Source of the DNA: Aselliscus stoliczkanus
Taxonomy: Eukaryota > Chordata > Mammalia > Chiroptera > Hipposideridae
Assembly: GCA_033961575.1 (NCBI GenBank)
Contig: CM066737.1
Span: forward strand, 85,618,271 to 85,682,270
DNA length: 64,000 bases
Direction: 5' to 3'
Each line of letters opens with the position of its first letter. Within the stretch, counting starts at the first letter, position 1. This document shows, one piece after another, positions 1-10,977 of this stretch. A program made the translations under genes and the position numbers. Under the pieces are notes generated by a model. That model was not told where the DNA came from. It saw only the letters and a program-made list of their open reading frames with translations, and did no database searches.

Positions 1-430
1 TTTCGTCCCAAATATTTTTTCTGAATTTCAAGAAGCGAGAAAAATTCACTGGTAGTGCAGTCTAGGCTCTAGAATACACCAAATATCTATAATCACTTCC
101 CATGGGCCAGGCTCTCTGCTCTTGCTGTGCATGTAATGACAGATGAGACAATTTCTTCCTGGATGAACTCACAAATCAGTCATACAGGTGAGGTGTCTCT
201 CTCACCATGTGCACCAGTCAGCAATAATCATGACTTTTATATTGTATGTTCTCATACTTGGACATCTTGGGGCCTTGCAGACTATGGTGGGACTGACCCT
301 CCCTGGTTTTGCTAATTTCTAAAGGTAGCAGGCAATTCAATTCACTGGGAAATGTGCCTTTCATATGCAAAATAACCAATCGGAACCCATACTCCCAACA
401 ACCTCTTTTATCAGGCTGTGACACTCTGGG
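1..430. other. Unassigned non-coding sequence
   Basis: No repeat family or gene was recognised. The reading frames here are short, overlap each other on both strands and show no protein-like pattern. Confidence 0.4.
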
Positions 431-680
431 CCAGGTATCAGACTAGTAAGGACAGCCCCTATGTCCCATAGCCTGCTGAGATTGTTCAGACTACTCAAAC
501 CTAAACCTACCTACCCTAAGCCTGACCCAATTTTCCTCTTGCTCCCTCTGCCTCCTGACTGATCCTGGTGCTTCCGCTTGTGGCCTGGCATGGCTTGCTG
601 TCCCTCCTGTTTCTAAAGGTCTGTGAGTAGAACAAACTTCTTTCTTCTTGACAGTCATGTTCATGTCTGTTTTACCATTC
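431..680 (+). repeat. Possible LTR-like repeat
   Basis: The right part contains an AATAAA-like motif (GAACAAACTTC) in a T/C-rich context, which resembles the R-U5 end of a mammalian class I or class III LTR. The pyrimidine-rich stretch before it fits that reading. No clear TG...CA ends or target duplication were found, so the call is tentative. Confidence 0.25.
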
Positions 681-786
681 CCGATTAAAGCAAATCCGGG
701 CTACTTTTAATACACAACTCCACCAAACCATTCTTTGCTTGCAACTAAGGGTTCCAAGGTAATTTGAGGTTAGTGGGGAGCATGAG

Positions 787-1409
787 TGTGGATGGCCAAT
801 ACAGCGTGGATGGAAAAGGAGCCACAGGTGAAACCTGACAAGCTCAGGAGACTGGAAATAACCACATAGGATGGAGTGAACATAAAAATTCCTAACTAAG
901 GTGGGCCATGGAGGGAAGTCACATCCTTGGCCTGTAGCTTCCTTGACAACGGTCAATCTCTACCTTAAGTGAGCCTGTCTATTATCTTTTTGCATCTAGG
1001 ATAGCATGCTGTTGAAATGTCAATAATCCCTTTTTCCAGACCAGAGCAGGAAACTACAGAATTCCTCATTATTATGCTTGTCTCCTGATTGCCATCTCTA
1101 TGTGCTGTAAAAAGCAAACTGTTAACTATCCTGCACCCACCTATGTAAAGGAAGTACCTGTCTCTCCAATTTACTTTTATCCAATCACAGAAATTTCCCT
1201 GCTTTGCTTTCTCCCGCCCCTTAATCTATCACCAATGGATTTCATGTAACCCTCCTCTTTTGATTCTACTTATAAGCTGTAAAGCGCCATTTTGAGGAGC
1301 ATTTTCCCAATCAGTTGAGATTTTGCATGCCATCAGTTGTCGTCAGTTTGGCTCAAATAAATTCATAAGCTTTCTCTTCGGCTGGATATTTTTTTGTCAG
1401 CAACAGCAA
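787..1409 (+). repeat. Solo LTR, family shared with 54.67-55.30 kb
   Basis: This block is clearly homologous to the sequence at 54672-55303. The two share the same order of motifs: GTGGATGGAAAAGG near the left, AAGTCACATCCTTGGCCTG, an ATCCAATCACAGA block, and an AAATAAA polyadenylation signal near 1353 followed by a T-rich end GGCTGGAT...TTTTGTCA. A polyadenylation signal followed by a short U5-like tail is characteristic of a gamma-type (ERV1) LTR. No internal retroviral genes adjoin it, so it is a solo LTR. The left edge is uncertain and may reach to about 680. Confidence 0.55.
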
Positions 1410-1783
1410 GCATCTACAATATACAGACAGCTAAATGAGTTATGAATTCTTCATAGGTAAAGGAGGGGAAAAGCCATGAAATAAACTCAAAGGAACAAGA
1501 TCCCATGTGTGTCCACTGCATAAAAGGCAATAACATTAAAGGACTTACTAAAGATCAAGCTCAGTGCCAACCTCCAAATACATTTCAAGGAATGAGACAA
1601 TTTGTCCATGTGGTTCAGATTGTATTTATCATTTCTGATTAATCCACTCTGGAAATCATATAGCAAGGTTTTCCAGGGCATAGGTGAAAACATCTGTGGT
1701 CAGAAAATACCAATGATGGCAGTTCAAAGTGCTTGTATTTTGAAGCATTAGGTTGAATCCTAGGATTGAATTATTTTTATATG

Positions 1784-1989
1784 CAGAGGGAGCCAAAAAA
1801 ATGTTAACACTTTTTTTTTTTTTTTTGAGAGCAGTGTCACTGGCCCTCATATGTGGAACCCGAACCGGGGCCTCTGGTGTATACACATTTTAAGAAAGGA
1901 AAAACACTGTATAAAAATTGTAATACTCAATATATACTGATAACAAAAGATGTATCTAAGTCATGTGTATACATTTTTTTGCACCCTCG
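1784..1989. mobile_element. Tc1/mariner-derived MITE, copy 1, split by a SINE
   Basis: The outer ends are CAGAGGGAGCCAAAAAAATG on the left and TATACATTTTTTTGCACCCT on the right, which are inverted versions of each other. The same ends occur at 2142-2263 and 38736-38973. Inside are the shared motifs AATTGTAATACTCAATATAT and AACAAAAGATG. A SINE fragment at 1811-1876 interrupts the left terminal repeat, so the MITE is older than that SINE. Confidence 0.65.
1811..1876 (-). repeat. SINE type A, 5'-truncated
   Basis: A run of T is followed by the complement of the type A SINE tail and B-box region (GAGAGCAGTGTCACTGGCCC, then CATATGTGGAACCCGAACC). It stops before the A box, so the copy is 5'-truncated. 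It lies inside a MITE, flanked by the similar sequences TGTTAACAC and TGTATACAC, a plausible diverged target-site duplication. Confidence 0.75.
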
Positions 1990-2141
1990 GTAGTCATGAA
2001 AATAATGGACATGTTAAGGACTTAAAGTTTTGCAGTCATATATACACTGGGAACCAAAAATCAATAGTGATTAACACTGTTAAAATGCTTTCAGTGTGCT
2101 CAATATTTTAAAATACATTTTTCCTACTTTTTAGAAATGTA

Positions 2142-2263
2142 CAGAGGGTGCCAAAAATGTATACACATTTTAAAAAGGAAAAAACTATATTAAAATTGTA
2201 ATATTCAATATGTACCAATAACAAAAGATGAATACAAGTCGTGTGTATACATTTTTGGCACCT
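2142..2263. mobile_element. Tc1/mariner-derived MITE, copy 2 (short form)
   Basis: This 122-bp element has ends GAGGGTGCCAAAAATGTATA and TATACATTTTTGGCACCTC that pair as inverted repeats. It matches copy 1 and copy 3 over the left 80 bases, but lacks the internal segment with the transposase C-terminus seen in copy 3. TA precedes the left end, as expected for a Tc1/mariner target. Confidence 0.7.
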
Positions 2264-2620
2264 CCTCCCCATATTTATGATTATGAAATGGTGACTGAAT
2301 TAAATAAGCCTATTTTGTAGAGAAAGAGCGGTAGTAAAAGAAAGAGGATGACTTTATTAGTATGAATGATAGAATTCTCCCTTCTCCCAGCATAGAAAAA
2401 TGCCGATAATTTCCATGGCCCATTTGCATGAAGACCATTTATAATGCAATTATATACTTAACAGTAGCCATGATGTAGGCCTTCTTACAGCTGGTACTAC
2501 CAGACCACTTGTTCAACCCTTGGCTGTTCCTACTTTCCTCTCAGGCACATGTTTCATGGAAATTATTGAGTAGACAAGGCAGATGCCCTGTACTTTGTTT
2601 TTCCCACATTAATTAGCGCA
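2264..2620. other. Unassigned non-coding sequence
   Basis: AT-rich single-copy-looking sequence. I recognise neither coding pattern nor repeat family. Confidence 0.35.
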
Positions 2621-2664
2621 CTCTCTCTCTCCCCCCCCAGTGTGTGTGCCTGCGTGCTTGCGTG

Positions 2665-2698
<34 letters not shown>

Positions 2699-2706
2699 CG
2701 AGAGAG
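2620..2706. repeat. Compound microsatellite (CT)n-(TG)n-(AG)n
   Basis: A CT run and C tract are followed by imperfect TG/CG alternation and then an AG run. The alternating purine-pyrimidine centre flanked by homopurine or homopyrimidine runs is a low-complexity tract. The reading frame across it is an artefact. Confidence 0.9.
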
Positions 2707-3300
2707 TTCAGACATTATTTAGTTAATCAAACCAATAAAGAAAGCAAAAGAACAAGTAGCCTAGAAAATAGTATTTTGAAAATTCTCAATGAAATGTGGA
2801 TTTATTTTTCAGCATGGAGGTTCACACCATTATGTTTATCCCGAGAAAACACCCTTGAAATACTGCAGCTGTGAAGCCTAATGAAATCCAGAGCATCTGT
2901 ACCGTGACAGACACTCATTGCCAAGGCCCTGATGGTACTAACCCACTGGTAGGCATGAGGAATGTTAACCACTAACTTCAAGAACATCTTCAGACATTCC
3001 AGAATCATTACGACTGGCCCCATGGGAAAACACATTTATCAAGACTTTGCAGCAGGTTGCTGATTTTTGTTTTCTGTAATTGATGTACAATAGAATAGAA
3101 TGAAATTCATTCCAAAGTCCGAGGTCATAGTTGTCTAAGAAATAAATATACATAACAAAAATCTATTGCTAATACAGAAACAGAAATCCAACTTTGTAGC
3201 AGCAAACCAACAAATGTGAAAAATTAGAAAATAAACTCTCACAGGGACGAAAGGAGTCATGAAACCTACCCATACATTAGATGCTCAGGGAAAGGATGAG
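2707..3300. other. Unassigned non-coding sequence
   Basis: Nothing recognised. The small frames on both strands are shadows of each other. Confidence 0.35.
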
Positions 3301-3304
3301 AAAT

Positions 3305-3620
3305 TTTACATGTATTGAGTGATTAATTTGTCCCATGCTCTGTGCTAGAGACTTTACCTATGTTATCACATTTTAATCACCACACTAGCCCTATGGATAA
3401 TGATAATAACAGTAACAATAATATTAATAACAAACATTTTGGGACACTGCCCATATGCCAGGATAAACATAAGAGTTTTACATATATGAACTCAGTATTA
3501 AATTTTCTCAACAAAGCTGAGTAGTAGGACATATTATGGGCCCCACTTTAGAGCTGAAGAGATTGAGACACAGAGAATGTGTAACATTCCCAATAGCGAG
3601 AAAGTCAATACATGTTATGT
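3305..3620 (-). repeat. MIR SINE relic (minus strand), possibly two
   Basis: The motif order is that of inverted MIR: a GTGCTAGAGACTTTAC block, a TTATCACATTTTAATC block, a second TGCCAGGATAAACAT-like block, and then CACTTTAGAGCTGAAGAGATTGAGACACAG, which matches the MIR segment around 'CAGATGAGGAAACTGAGGC'. An AT-rich triplet-like interruption (AATAATA) lies between the halves, which could mean two MIR copies. This is an ancient mammalian tRNA-derived SINE. Confidence 0.6.
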
Positions 3621-3899
3621 AAGATACAGCTGGAGGATTCAATAAGGATAAGGGAAGATTCAAAATGGAATCAGATTGATGGCCACCTCCATGTATGGAT
3701 GGGTGTCATCCAAAGGATTAGATTGGATTTCTGTGGCTCCAAAACTTGCTGTGAACAATGAGTGGAAGAGATAGGATCACCTTCTGAATTGTTCAAGACT
3801 GAATACTGCTTCAATGAACTGGGAACTCTGCAGAAATCTCTCCATCACAGGAGGGGTCAAATAAAATTAGGCAACCACCAGGCAGAGTAAAATGAGGGA

Positions 3900-4085
3900 A
3901 AGAATCCAACCTTTTGAATCTCAATGATCTGAGTTCACATCTCAGGTTTGCCTAGGAAAAGCTACTTAAGCACTCTGCGACCATTCTCTCATCGGTACAA
4001 ACGGAACAAATAATGGTACCTGGTTCACAGATAACGTTTGCCACATGATGAGCTCAATACAATGCATCACCTGGCAATTATTTTG
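3900..4085 (+). repeat. MIR SINE relic
   Basis: Diverged MIR motifs appear in forward order: CTGAGTTCACATCTCAGG (B box region), then a CTACTTAAGCACTCTG block and an AATAATGGTACCTG block. Strongly eroded. Confidence 0.5.
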
Positions 4086-5846
4086 ACAACAGGTTTATAG
4101 TTAAAACATTTCTAAAGTGCGGAGGTATAGTGTGCCCTGAGTAGGTACATGCAAAAAAGTATAAACCTGATGGTTTTTTTCTTATCTTCTCTCTTTTTTG
4201 GCTTTTATGTGGAATTCATTATTGACAGCTTTGGGAGAATTTTATATCAAAGAACAGCACAGAGAGACCAATGGTGAACATATGTAGGAGATTCTGGCTC
4301 GTGATTTCTGTTTCTGTGAGAAAACGTTCTAAAAATGTACTTTATCAGTGGTTGCAGTGGGTATGAGCGGCTCTCTAAATATTGAGGTGATCATGCTTAA
4401 CTTTTTACTTACTCATTCTGCAATTTTCCTCCTAGTTGTGAGTCATATGCAGAACATCCTTTTTGTGGATTTGTCCTTTTCTTACATTTGTCTGTTATGA
4501 CATATTTTCTCTAAAATACAGCTGCCAGTTTGATCTACATGCTGTGTCAGCTGGAGGAGTATGAAATGCCTCTCTCACGATTCAGCTGGTCCAATCGAGT
4601 GGCTTTGATATTCTTTCCCAGCTGTTGTGGAAATTGGCTGTTCCTTGAGTGTATTAGAACTAGCTTATGTGTCATAGCATATAATAGCTTTAGAATTACC
4701 AGAAATAGCTGTCATAATAAACATGAAAATGATAGCACTCATTCTTCTTAAAGAGACACAAACTTTCTTCCACACATTTCATACCCTACACTGACAGGTA
4801 ACTGCAACTATTATACAACTATGATTTCACCTTTGCAATCAAGTATTTGGGAAGGTTATGGAAACATTCCTTCTTTAATTCATCCCTGCTTTAAATTTTA
4901 GTTGCTTCAATTTCTATATCTTCATATTCCTTTCTCTAAGCACTATTTGTCTTTAGGAACATAATCCCTCACCTCCCGAGTTTCATAAAGAACAAAAGAT
5001 TAGATGCATATGACACCTACTTTCTATGCTAAAATGGTCTATTGCTAGAGAAAATGGAATGAGAAAGTGGGGACTAGAGAAACAAGAATGTAGAATTTGC
5101 ATATATGTTGGGTTCCCAGTTATTCCATCCAGTCTCCTCTCTCCAATTCCCAGGCCATTTACTCTCCTTTTCAATCCCTTTCAATCCAGCAAGGTTGCTT
5201 TGAGCTTTAAAATAAACTTTCTTTAATGGACAATAAAATCTAATTATATTTTACCAAAGAGAAAGACTGTCATTTTCTAGAAATGAACCAAAAGCCCTCA
5301 ATAGAAATAATCACATGGAAAATATAACATATATAATTAAAATTACACAGAAAATCATATTTTAGATACCTGTCACTTGGGGGAAGAAGATTATGCACTG
5401 GGTCCGTGAAGTCTGAAAAAGAAGATGACACCTCAGTAGACAAGCTAAAGACAAAGGTTTCCCCCAATTCTTACTAGAAATTGTCCTGCACTTAATCCGA
5501 ATTTTGTTTCCAATCTGGCCATCTGGTTATCAGGTGAGGGTATCCTTTTGTATTAATCCACATTCTCTGAGTTGATTCCATTTATTCAATCCCTAAATAT
5601 CCCAGTGAATCTACCTTCCTGGGTTCTTTCCCCCACTCTCAAACTTGAATCACAGAAAATGTTTAAAATAATACAAATGCCAGTTCTGCTTACGTATAAT
5701 TAGACACAATACATACTTCCTTCTGACTTAGAAGAAAGCAGTCTACTTCATCTTTGATGAACTTACTTAAGAAGACAAGTGGGGAGTTACAGATTATTTC
5801 AACTTGACATTTGGGCAACTACATAGCCTTTGAAAAGGAATGAAGG
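4086..5846. other. Unassigned non-coding sequence
   Basis: About 1.8 kb in which I recognise no repeat or exon. The longest frame (73 codons from 4530) has no familiar motif, and the 4983-5226 frames overlap on both strands. I would expect ancient repeats below my detection limit. Confidence 0.35.
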
Positions 5847-5847
5847 T

Positions 5848-5960
5848 GGGGCTGGCCGAGTGGCGCGGTGGTTAAGTGCTGGCTTGGGAAGCCAGCAGCC
5901 CCGGTTCGGGTCCCACATATGAGGGCCAGTGACACTGCCCTCAAAAAAAAAAAAAAAAAA
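5848..5960 (+). repeat. SINE type A
   Basis: A full-length tRNA-derived SINE. The head GGGCTGGCCGAGTGGCGCGG carries the pol III A box (TGGTTAAGTGCTGG); the B box is GGTTCGGGTCC; the end is GAGGGCCAGTGACACTGCCC and an A tail. It is flanked by AAAAGGAATGAAGGTG on the left and AAAAGGAACCAAGGTG on the right, a 16-bp target-site duplication with two differences. The frame through this element on the minus strand is not a gene. Confidence 0.9.
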
Positions 5961-7128
5961 GGAACCAAGGTGTATTGATATCCTGAAAGTTATAAAAAGA
6001 AAATTGAAATCACTTGGAGTTGCATTTTCCCTACCAACTAAAACTCCAACTTAGATCTACAATAGTGGCTGCCATCAGGACTTGAAGGATTGTACATGCC
6101 CAAGACACCAGTTTTCTTCATTCACCCTTAGGTTTTTTAACTCACTTACTAAGGGATTATCTATGTCTGCCCTATTTGGGTCTGCAAGGAAACAATGGAA
6201 AGAGAAGCAGTCACCCTTTTAGCATTTATAATCCCAGATGGACAGCACTGTTAAGCTCTACTGAGGTTATTTTAATTGTCTCTTTTATGACATGGGTTGT
6301 TTTTTTTCTAACTTTTCTTTCTCTTTAGTTCTGTTGATTTTACACTCAAAGTATTCCTATGAACATGGTCAGCTCAAGCTGATTGTTTTAATGGTGTCAG
6401 GTGGCATGGCATGGGTGTTTTACTTCCCTTTTATTAAAAAAGTTTTATTTGCACTGAGCCAGCAAGCCTTCTATTCCAGACCCAAAAAGAGCAAAACGGG
6501 CACAGGGCACTTGGCCTGCTTGTAACCATCTGGTTCAAGTCACTTTTGACTGTACCAAATCCGCCCCCACTTGTGAATTCATCCCTGAAACTGAACTAAG
6601 GGAGCAAGAGTCACAAGGGCAGCCAGATTTTCCTTGAGTCACTACCAAGTTTAGGTTTCACATTTGACAAGAAGGATGCTTTCAGGCAACTGACATCCCT
6701 CTCATAGCAAATGAAAAGTTGTTTAAGTAATTTTAAAAAACAGAAAAGACTTTGTTTAAAAATTGCTTTATAAATGGAGTGCTATTTTGGAGTTGATAGT
6801 GTAGTTCATTCCTGTACTGTTAGAAGAAATAGAAAACACAACTAGCTTTCATTTTTAGGTATGTAGTTGTCATCTCAGCGAAATTGCATGTCCCATGAGA
6901 AGACACAATTAGGTCTGACTTCCTGTTTCTTAGAAATGTTTGTTTTCTATTTATACTGTAATAAATTCCCTCTAGACAGTACAAGCAGATACAGAGCAGA
7001 GATAGATAATGAAGATCTGAGGTCACTGTTGAGACTCACAGGTACATGGTTCTGATTGTGGCTGCAGAATCCTACTTTTTCATAACATGAGCAATTTCAG
7101 TATTTACTTTGACATGTCACCATAATTC

Positions 7129-7131
<3 letters not shown>
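5961..7131. other. Unassigned non-coding sequence
   Basis: No repeat or exon recognised. A 77-codon frame from 6292 has a hydrophobic start, but no supporting codon pattern or splice context was seen, and I reject it as a gene. Confidence 0.35.
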
Positions 7132-7185
<54 letters not shown>

Positions 7186-7186
7186 A
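7132..7186. repeat. (CT)n microsatellite
   Basis: More than 25 consecutive CT units with one GT interruption near the right end. Confidence 0.95.
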
Positions 7187-7380
7187 TGTTTATTCATATC
7201 TTTTGAAAAATGTTTATTTTATGGTCTAAAGAATAGCAGCACTGTTTATTCTTTGATCATTCGTAGTTGCCTCAATATTTATAAGATTGCATGCATTTTT
7301 TGCATTTAATCAGTTTTCAAACTTTAGAGTTCCATGCTAAATCTTAGATTACTGAGACTGACAGTGAATGAGGAGAAGTT

Positions 7381-9857
7381 ATGAAGGATACAGCAGAAAT
7401 ACAAAGGATCATACAAGAATACTATGAAAGACTATACGACAACAAATTCAATAACCTAGAGGAAATGAACAAGTTCTTAAAAACACATAACCTTCCTAGA
7501 CTGAATCACAAAGAACTAGAAAATCTAAATAGACTAATAAATGTCAAGGAAATTGAAACAATTATCCAAAACTTCCCCAAAAGCAAAAGTCCAGAACCAG
7601 ATGGCTTCACTAGTGAATTCTACCAAACATTCAAAGATGATTTAATACCTGTCCTTCTTAAATTCTTCCAAAAGAATAGAAGAAGCAATAATTTCTAACT
7701 CATTTTATGAGGCCAACACTACCCTGATACCAATACCTGGTAAGGATAACACAAAAAAAGAACACTACAGACCAATATCTCTGATGAATACAGATGTAAA
7801 AACCCTAAACAAAATACCAGCAAATCGAATAAAGTAATACATTAAAAAGATTATACATCACTATCAAGTGGGTTCATTTCAGGGGTGCAAGGATGGTTCA
7901 ACATACACAAATTGATCAATGTGATACACCACATAAACAAAATAAAGGATAAGAATCATATGATCATATCAATAGATGCAGAAAAAGCATCTGACAAGAT
8001 ACAACATTCATTTATGATTAAAACACTTTAAAAAATAGGCATAGAAGGAAATTACCTCAACATAATAAAGGTTGTATATGACAAACTCTTAAATAATATC
8101 ATAATTAATGGTGAAAAACTGAAATCTTTTCCTCTAAGCTCGGGAAGAAAAGAGGGTTGCCTCCTGTCACCACTGTTGTTCACCATAATATTAGACATCA
8201 TAGCCAGAGCAATCAGGCAAGAGAAAGAAATAAAAGACATCCAAATTGGGAATAAAAGTCAAATTGTCATGATTCTTTATAGAGAAAACCCTAAAGACTC
8301 CACCAAAAAACTATTCAAAACAATAAACAAATACAGTAAAGTTGCAGGATACAAAATCAATGTACAAAATCCACTGCATTCCTATATACTAACAATGAAA
8401 TTTCATAAAAAGAAATGAAAAAAACAATTCCTTTTGTAATTGCAACAAAAACAATAAAATACCTAGAAATCAATTTAACAAAGGATGTGAAGGACCAAAA
8501 CACTGAAAACTACAAGATACTATCAAAAGAAATTGAAGAAGATACAAAGAAATGGAAAGATATTCCATGTTCATGGATTGGAAGAATCAACATAGTTAAA
8601 ATGTCCATATTACCCAAAGCAATATAAAGATTGAATGCAATCCTCATCAAAATCCTAAAGGCATTTTTTCAAGAAATAGAACCAAAAAAAATCATTATAT
8701 TTGGATGGAATCACAAAAGACCTCAAATAGCCAAAGCAATCCCAAGAAAAAAGAACAAGGCCATAGATATCATACTCCCTGACTTCAAATTATACTACAA
8801 AGTGAAAATAATCAAAACAGTGTGGTATTGGCAGAAAAACAGACACACAGACCAATGGAACAGAACTGGGAATCCAGAAATAAATAAATAAATATATTTT
8901 TGACAAAGGAGTCAAAAACATTCAATGGAGTAAAGAAATTCTCTTCAATAAATGGTGTGGGAAAATTGGAAAGCCATGAGCAAAGATATGAAACTAGACT
9001 ACTATCTGTCACCATATACCAAAATTAACTCAAAATGGAAAAAAGGCCTAAATATAAGTCCTGAAAAACATAAATTGCATAGAAGAAAACAGGTACTAAA
9101 CTTATGGACCTTGGTCTTAGAGAGGATTTTATGAATTTGACCTCAAAGGCAAGGGAAGTAAAAGTAAAAATAAATGAATGGGACTGTATAAAACTAAAAT
9201 GTTTCTGCACAGGAAAAGACACCATCAACAAAACAAAGACGCAACCAACAAAGTGGGTGAAGATATTTGCAAATAACACCTCTGATAAGGGGCTAATATC
9301 CAAAATATAAAAGGAACTCATACAACTCAACAACAAAAAACAAACAATCCAATTAAAAATTGGGCAGAGGACCTGAACAGACACTTCTCCCAAATAGACA
9401 TACATACAAACAGCCAACAGAGAGATATATGAAAAGATGCTCAACTTCACTAGTTATTAGGGAAATGCAAATCAAAACCACAATGAGATACCACTTCATA
9501 CCTCTTAGAATGGCTATCATCAACAAGACAAATAGTACAAGTATTAGAAAGGTTGTGGAAAAAAAGGAACCTTCCTGGTAGGAATGTAAATTAGTACAGC
9601 CACTATGAAAAACAATATAATTAAAAATTAAATACAAAATTACCATATGACCCAGCAATCCCTCTTCTGGGTATCTACCCAAAAATATCTGAAAACATTT
9701 ATCTGTAAAGATATATGTACCCCTATATTCACTGCTGCATTATTCACAGTGACCAAGACATGGAAACGTCTGAAGTGTCCTTCGATAGATGATTGGATAA
9801 AGAAGATGTAGTATATATACAATGGAATATTACTCAGCCATAAGAAAAGATGAAATA
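7381..9857 (+). pseudogene. L1 ORF2 remnant (reverse transcriptase and C-terminal region)
   Basis: In intact L1s, ORF2 encodes the endonuclease/reverse transcriptase that copies L1 RNA at nicked genomic DNA. Here only RT onward remains, split over several frames. The first frame (7381-7698) contains the RT motif SPEPDGFTSEFYQTF. Later pieces include NPKDSTKKLF near 8290, [17 protein letters not shown] near 8490, [18 protein letters not shown] near 8600 and [15 protein letters not shown] near 8700. Frames shift near 7700, 8420, 8630, 8900 and 9100. The catalytic FADD box is missing at about 8268-8275: the frame reads QIV directly into MILYRENPKDS, an apparent in-frame loss of six residues. The protein cannot be active. 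Confidence 0.9.
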
Positions 9858-10314
9858 GGGCCGGCCGAGTGGCGCGTTGGTTAAGAGCTGGCTTGGGATG
9901 CCAAAGGCTCCAGTTCAGATCCCATATATGAGGGCCAGTGACACTGCCTTCTACAGCTAAGATGGTGAACAACAGCTCCACCTGGAGCTCGGCTGCTGTG
10001 AGTCCCCGGGATGGCATAGCTGCAGCCCCTGCTGCAGTGGGCTGCCATAGGCTACAGTGAGTGGCCGGCAGCCAGTGTGAGTGGTTGGCAGCCAGTGTGA
10101 GCTCCCAAGAGATGCTGTGAGTGGCCGTCCAGAGACTGGTGACACACCTACCTCCCCAAAAAGAGTGCAATGATGATACCAACATGGGGCAGTGAAGCAA
10201 TATCCTCCACAACTAGACTGAAGAACAAAGAGGACAGCAACTTGTCTATTCCCCTTTCCCAGTTCCACAACACTGTTCCCCTCCCCCAATTCCCCAATAA
10301 AATCTTTAAAAAAA
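9858..10314 (+). repeat. SINE type B (long, tripartite)
   Basis: A 457-bp SINE whose first ~100 bases (GGGCCGGCCGAGTGGCGCG... GAGGGCCAGTGACACTGCC) match type A. The centre is GC-rich with repeated GCAGCCAGTGTGAGTGG-like blocks (9980-10140). The last ~60 bases (TTCCCCAATAAAATCTTT) match the type C tail. It is flanked by a perfect 16-bp target-site duplication, AAGAAAAGATGAAATA, at 9842-9857 and 10315-10330. It therefore moved as one unit into the L1. Relatives lie at 25198-25613 and 62102-62541. Confidence 0.9.
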
Positions 10315-10330
10315 AAGAAAAGATGAAATA

Positions 10331-10690
10331 CTGCCATTTGCAACAACATAGACAGATCTTTAGATTGTCATGCTAAGCGAAATAAGTCAGACAGAAAAAG
10401 TGGAGAACCATATGATTTCACTCATATGTGGGATACAAAACTGACAGCAACAAACAAACAAAACAAACAAACAAAAACTTATAGACACAGACAACAGTTT
10501 AGTGGTGACCAGGGAGGAGGTTTGGTAGAAGAGGGAAAAGGGGGTCAAATATATAGCGATGGAAGGAGATTTGACTTTGGGTGGTGAATGCACAATGCTC
10601 TATATAGATGATGTATTATAGAATTGTATACTTGAAACCTATGTAATCTTATTAATCAATGCCACCCCAATAAATTTAATTTAAAAAAAG
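10331..10690 (+). repeat. L1 ORF2 end and 3' UTR
   Basis: Continuation of the L1 after the SINE. It has the C-terminal coding remnant, A/C-rich runs near 10445-10480, a G-rich AGGGAGGAGGTTTGG segment and the terminal tail ending in a run of A at 10681-10689. The opposite-strand frame (10387-10593) is a shadow. Confidence 0.85.
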
Positions 10691-10977
10691 ATTCTGTTGT
10701 TCAAGGGCCACAGTGAGGTTGGGTACAATTTGGTAACATTGTCCTTGGAACTGTATGTATGGCTTGGTTATAGGCAGGCAGTGAGACACTGAAAGTAGGT
10801 CAACATAGAAGGTCAGCAGCATTACAGAAGCAGTGATACTAGGCAAAGCTGTAAGGATGATGAGGATATAACTATGCATCTAAGCTGAGCTGCTTATTAG
10901 AGATTCTTTTGCACATATACAAGAGAATGCTCTGGTTTCCTCTTGATTGTCTCTTGACAACTCTATTTACTTCATTA

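Larger units (their letters stand above)
7377..10690 (+). mobile_element. L1 retrotransposon, 5'-truncated, split by a SINE
   Basis: The element starts within ORF2 just upstream of the reverse transcriptase domain and runs through the C-terminal region to a 3' UTR. The 3' UTR ends with the tail seen repeatedly in this window (GATATATAGATGATG-like motif, GAATTGTATACTTGAAACC, CACCCCAATAAATTTAAT, A run). The 5' cut and A tail are normal for target-primed reverse transcription. A long type B SINE at 9858-10314 interrupts ORF2 near its C-terminus. All coding frames are broken, so the copy is dead. Confidence 0.9.

Noticed and set aside
787..1409. Endogenous retrovirus with internal genes next to the LTR
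   Set aside because: No gag, pol or env-like frame adjoins any LTR in the window; all appear to be solo LTRs or fragments.
5848..5960. tRNA gene-like sequence (A and B boxes, foldable anticodon arm)
   Set aside because: It is repeated many times with an A tail and target duplications, so it is a SINE head and not a tRNA gene.
6292..6525. Small membrane protein frame (77 codons, hydrophobic start)
   Set aside because: Hydrophobicity follows from T-rich sequence; no further support.
7132..7186. CRISPR-like or regulatory repeat
   Set aside because: Simple CT microsatellite without spacers; this is a vertebrate genome.
9640..10212. A 190-codon minus-strand frame
   Set aside because: It lies across the type B SINE and adjacent L1 in antisense; the same peptide pattern (e.g. 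LLPCRG-like GC-rich segments) recurs at each type B copy.
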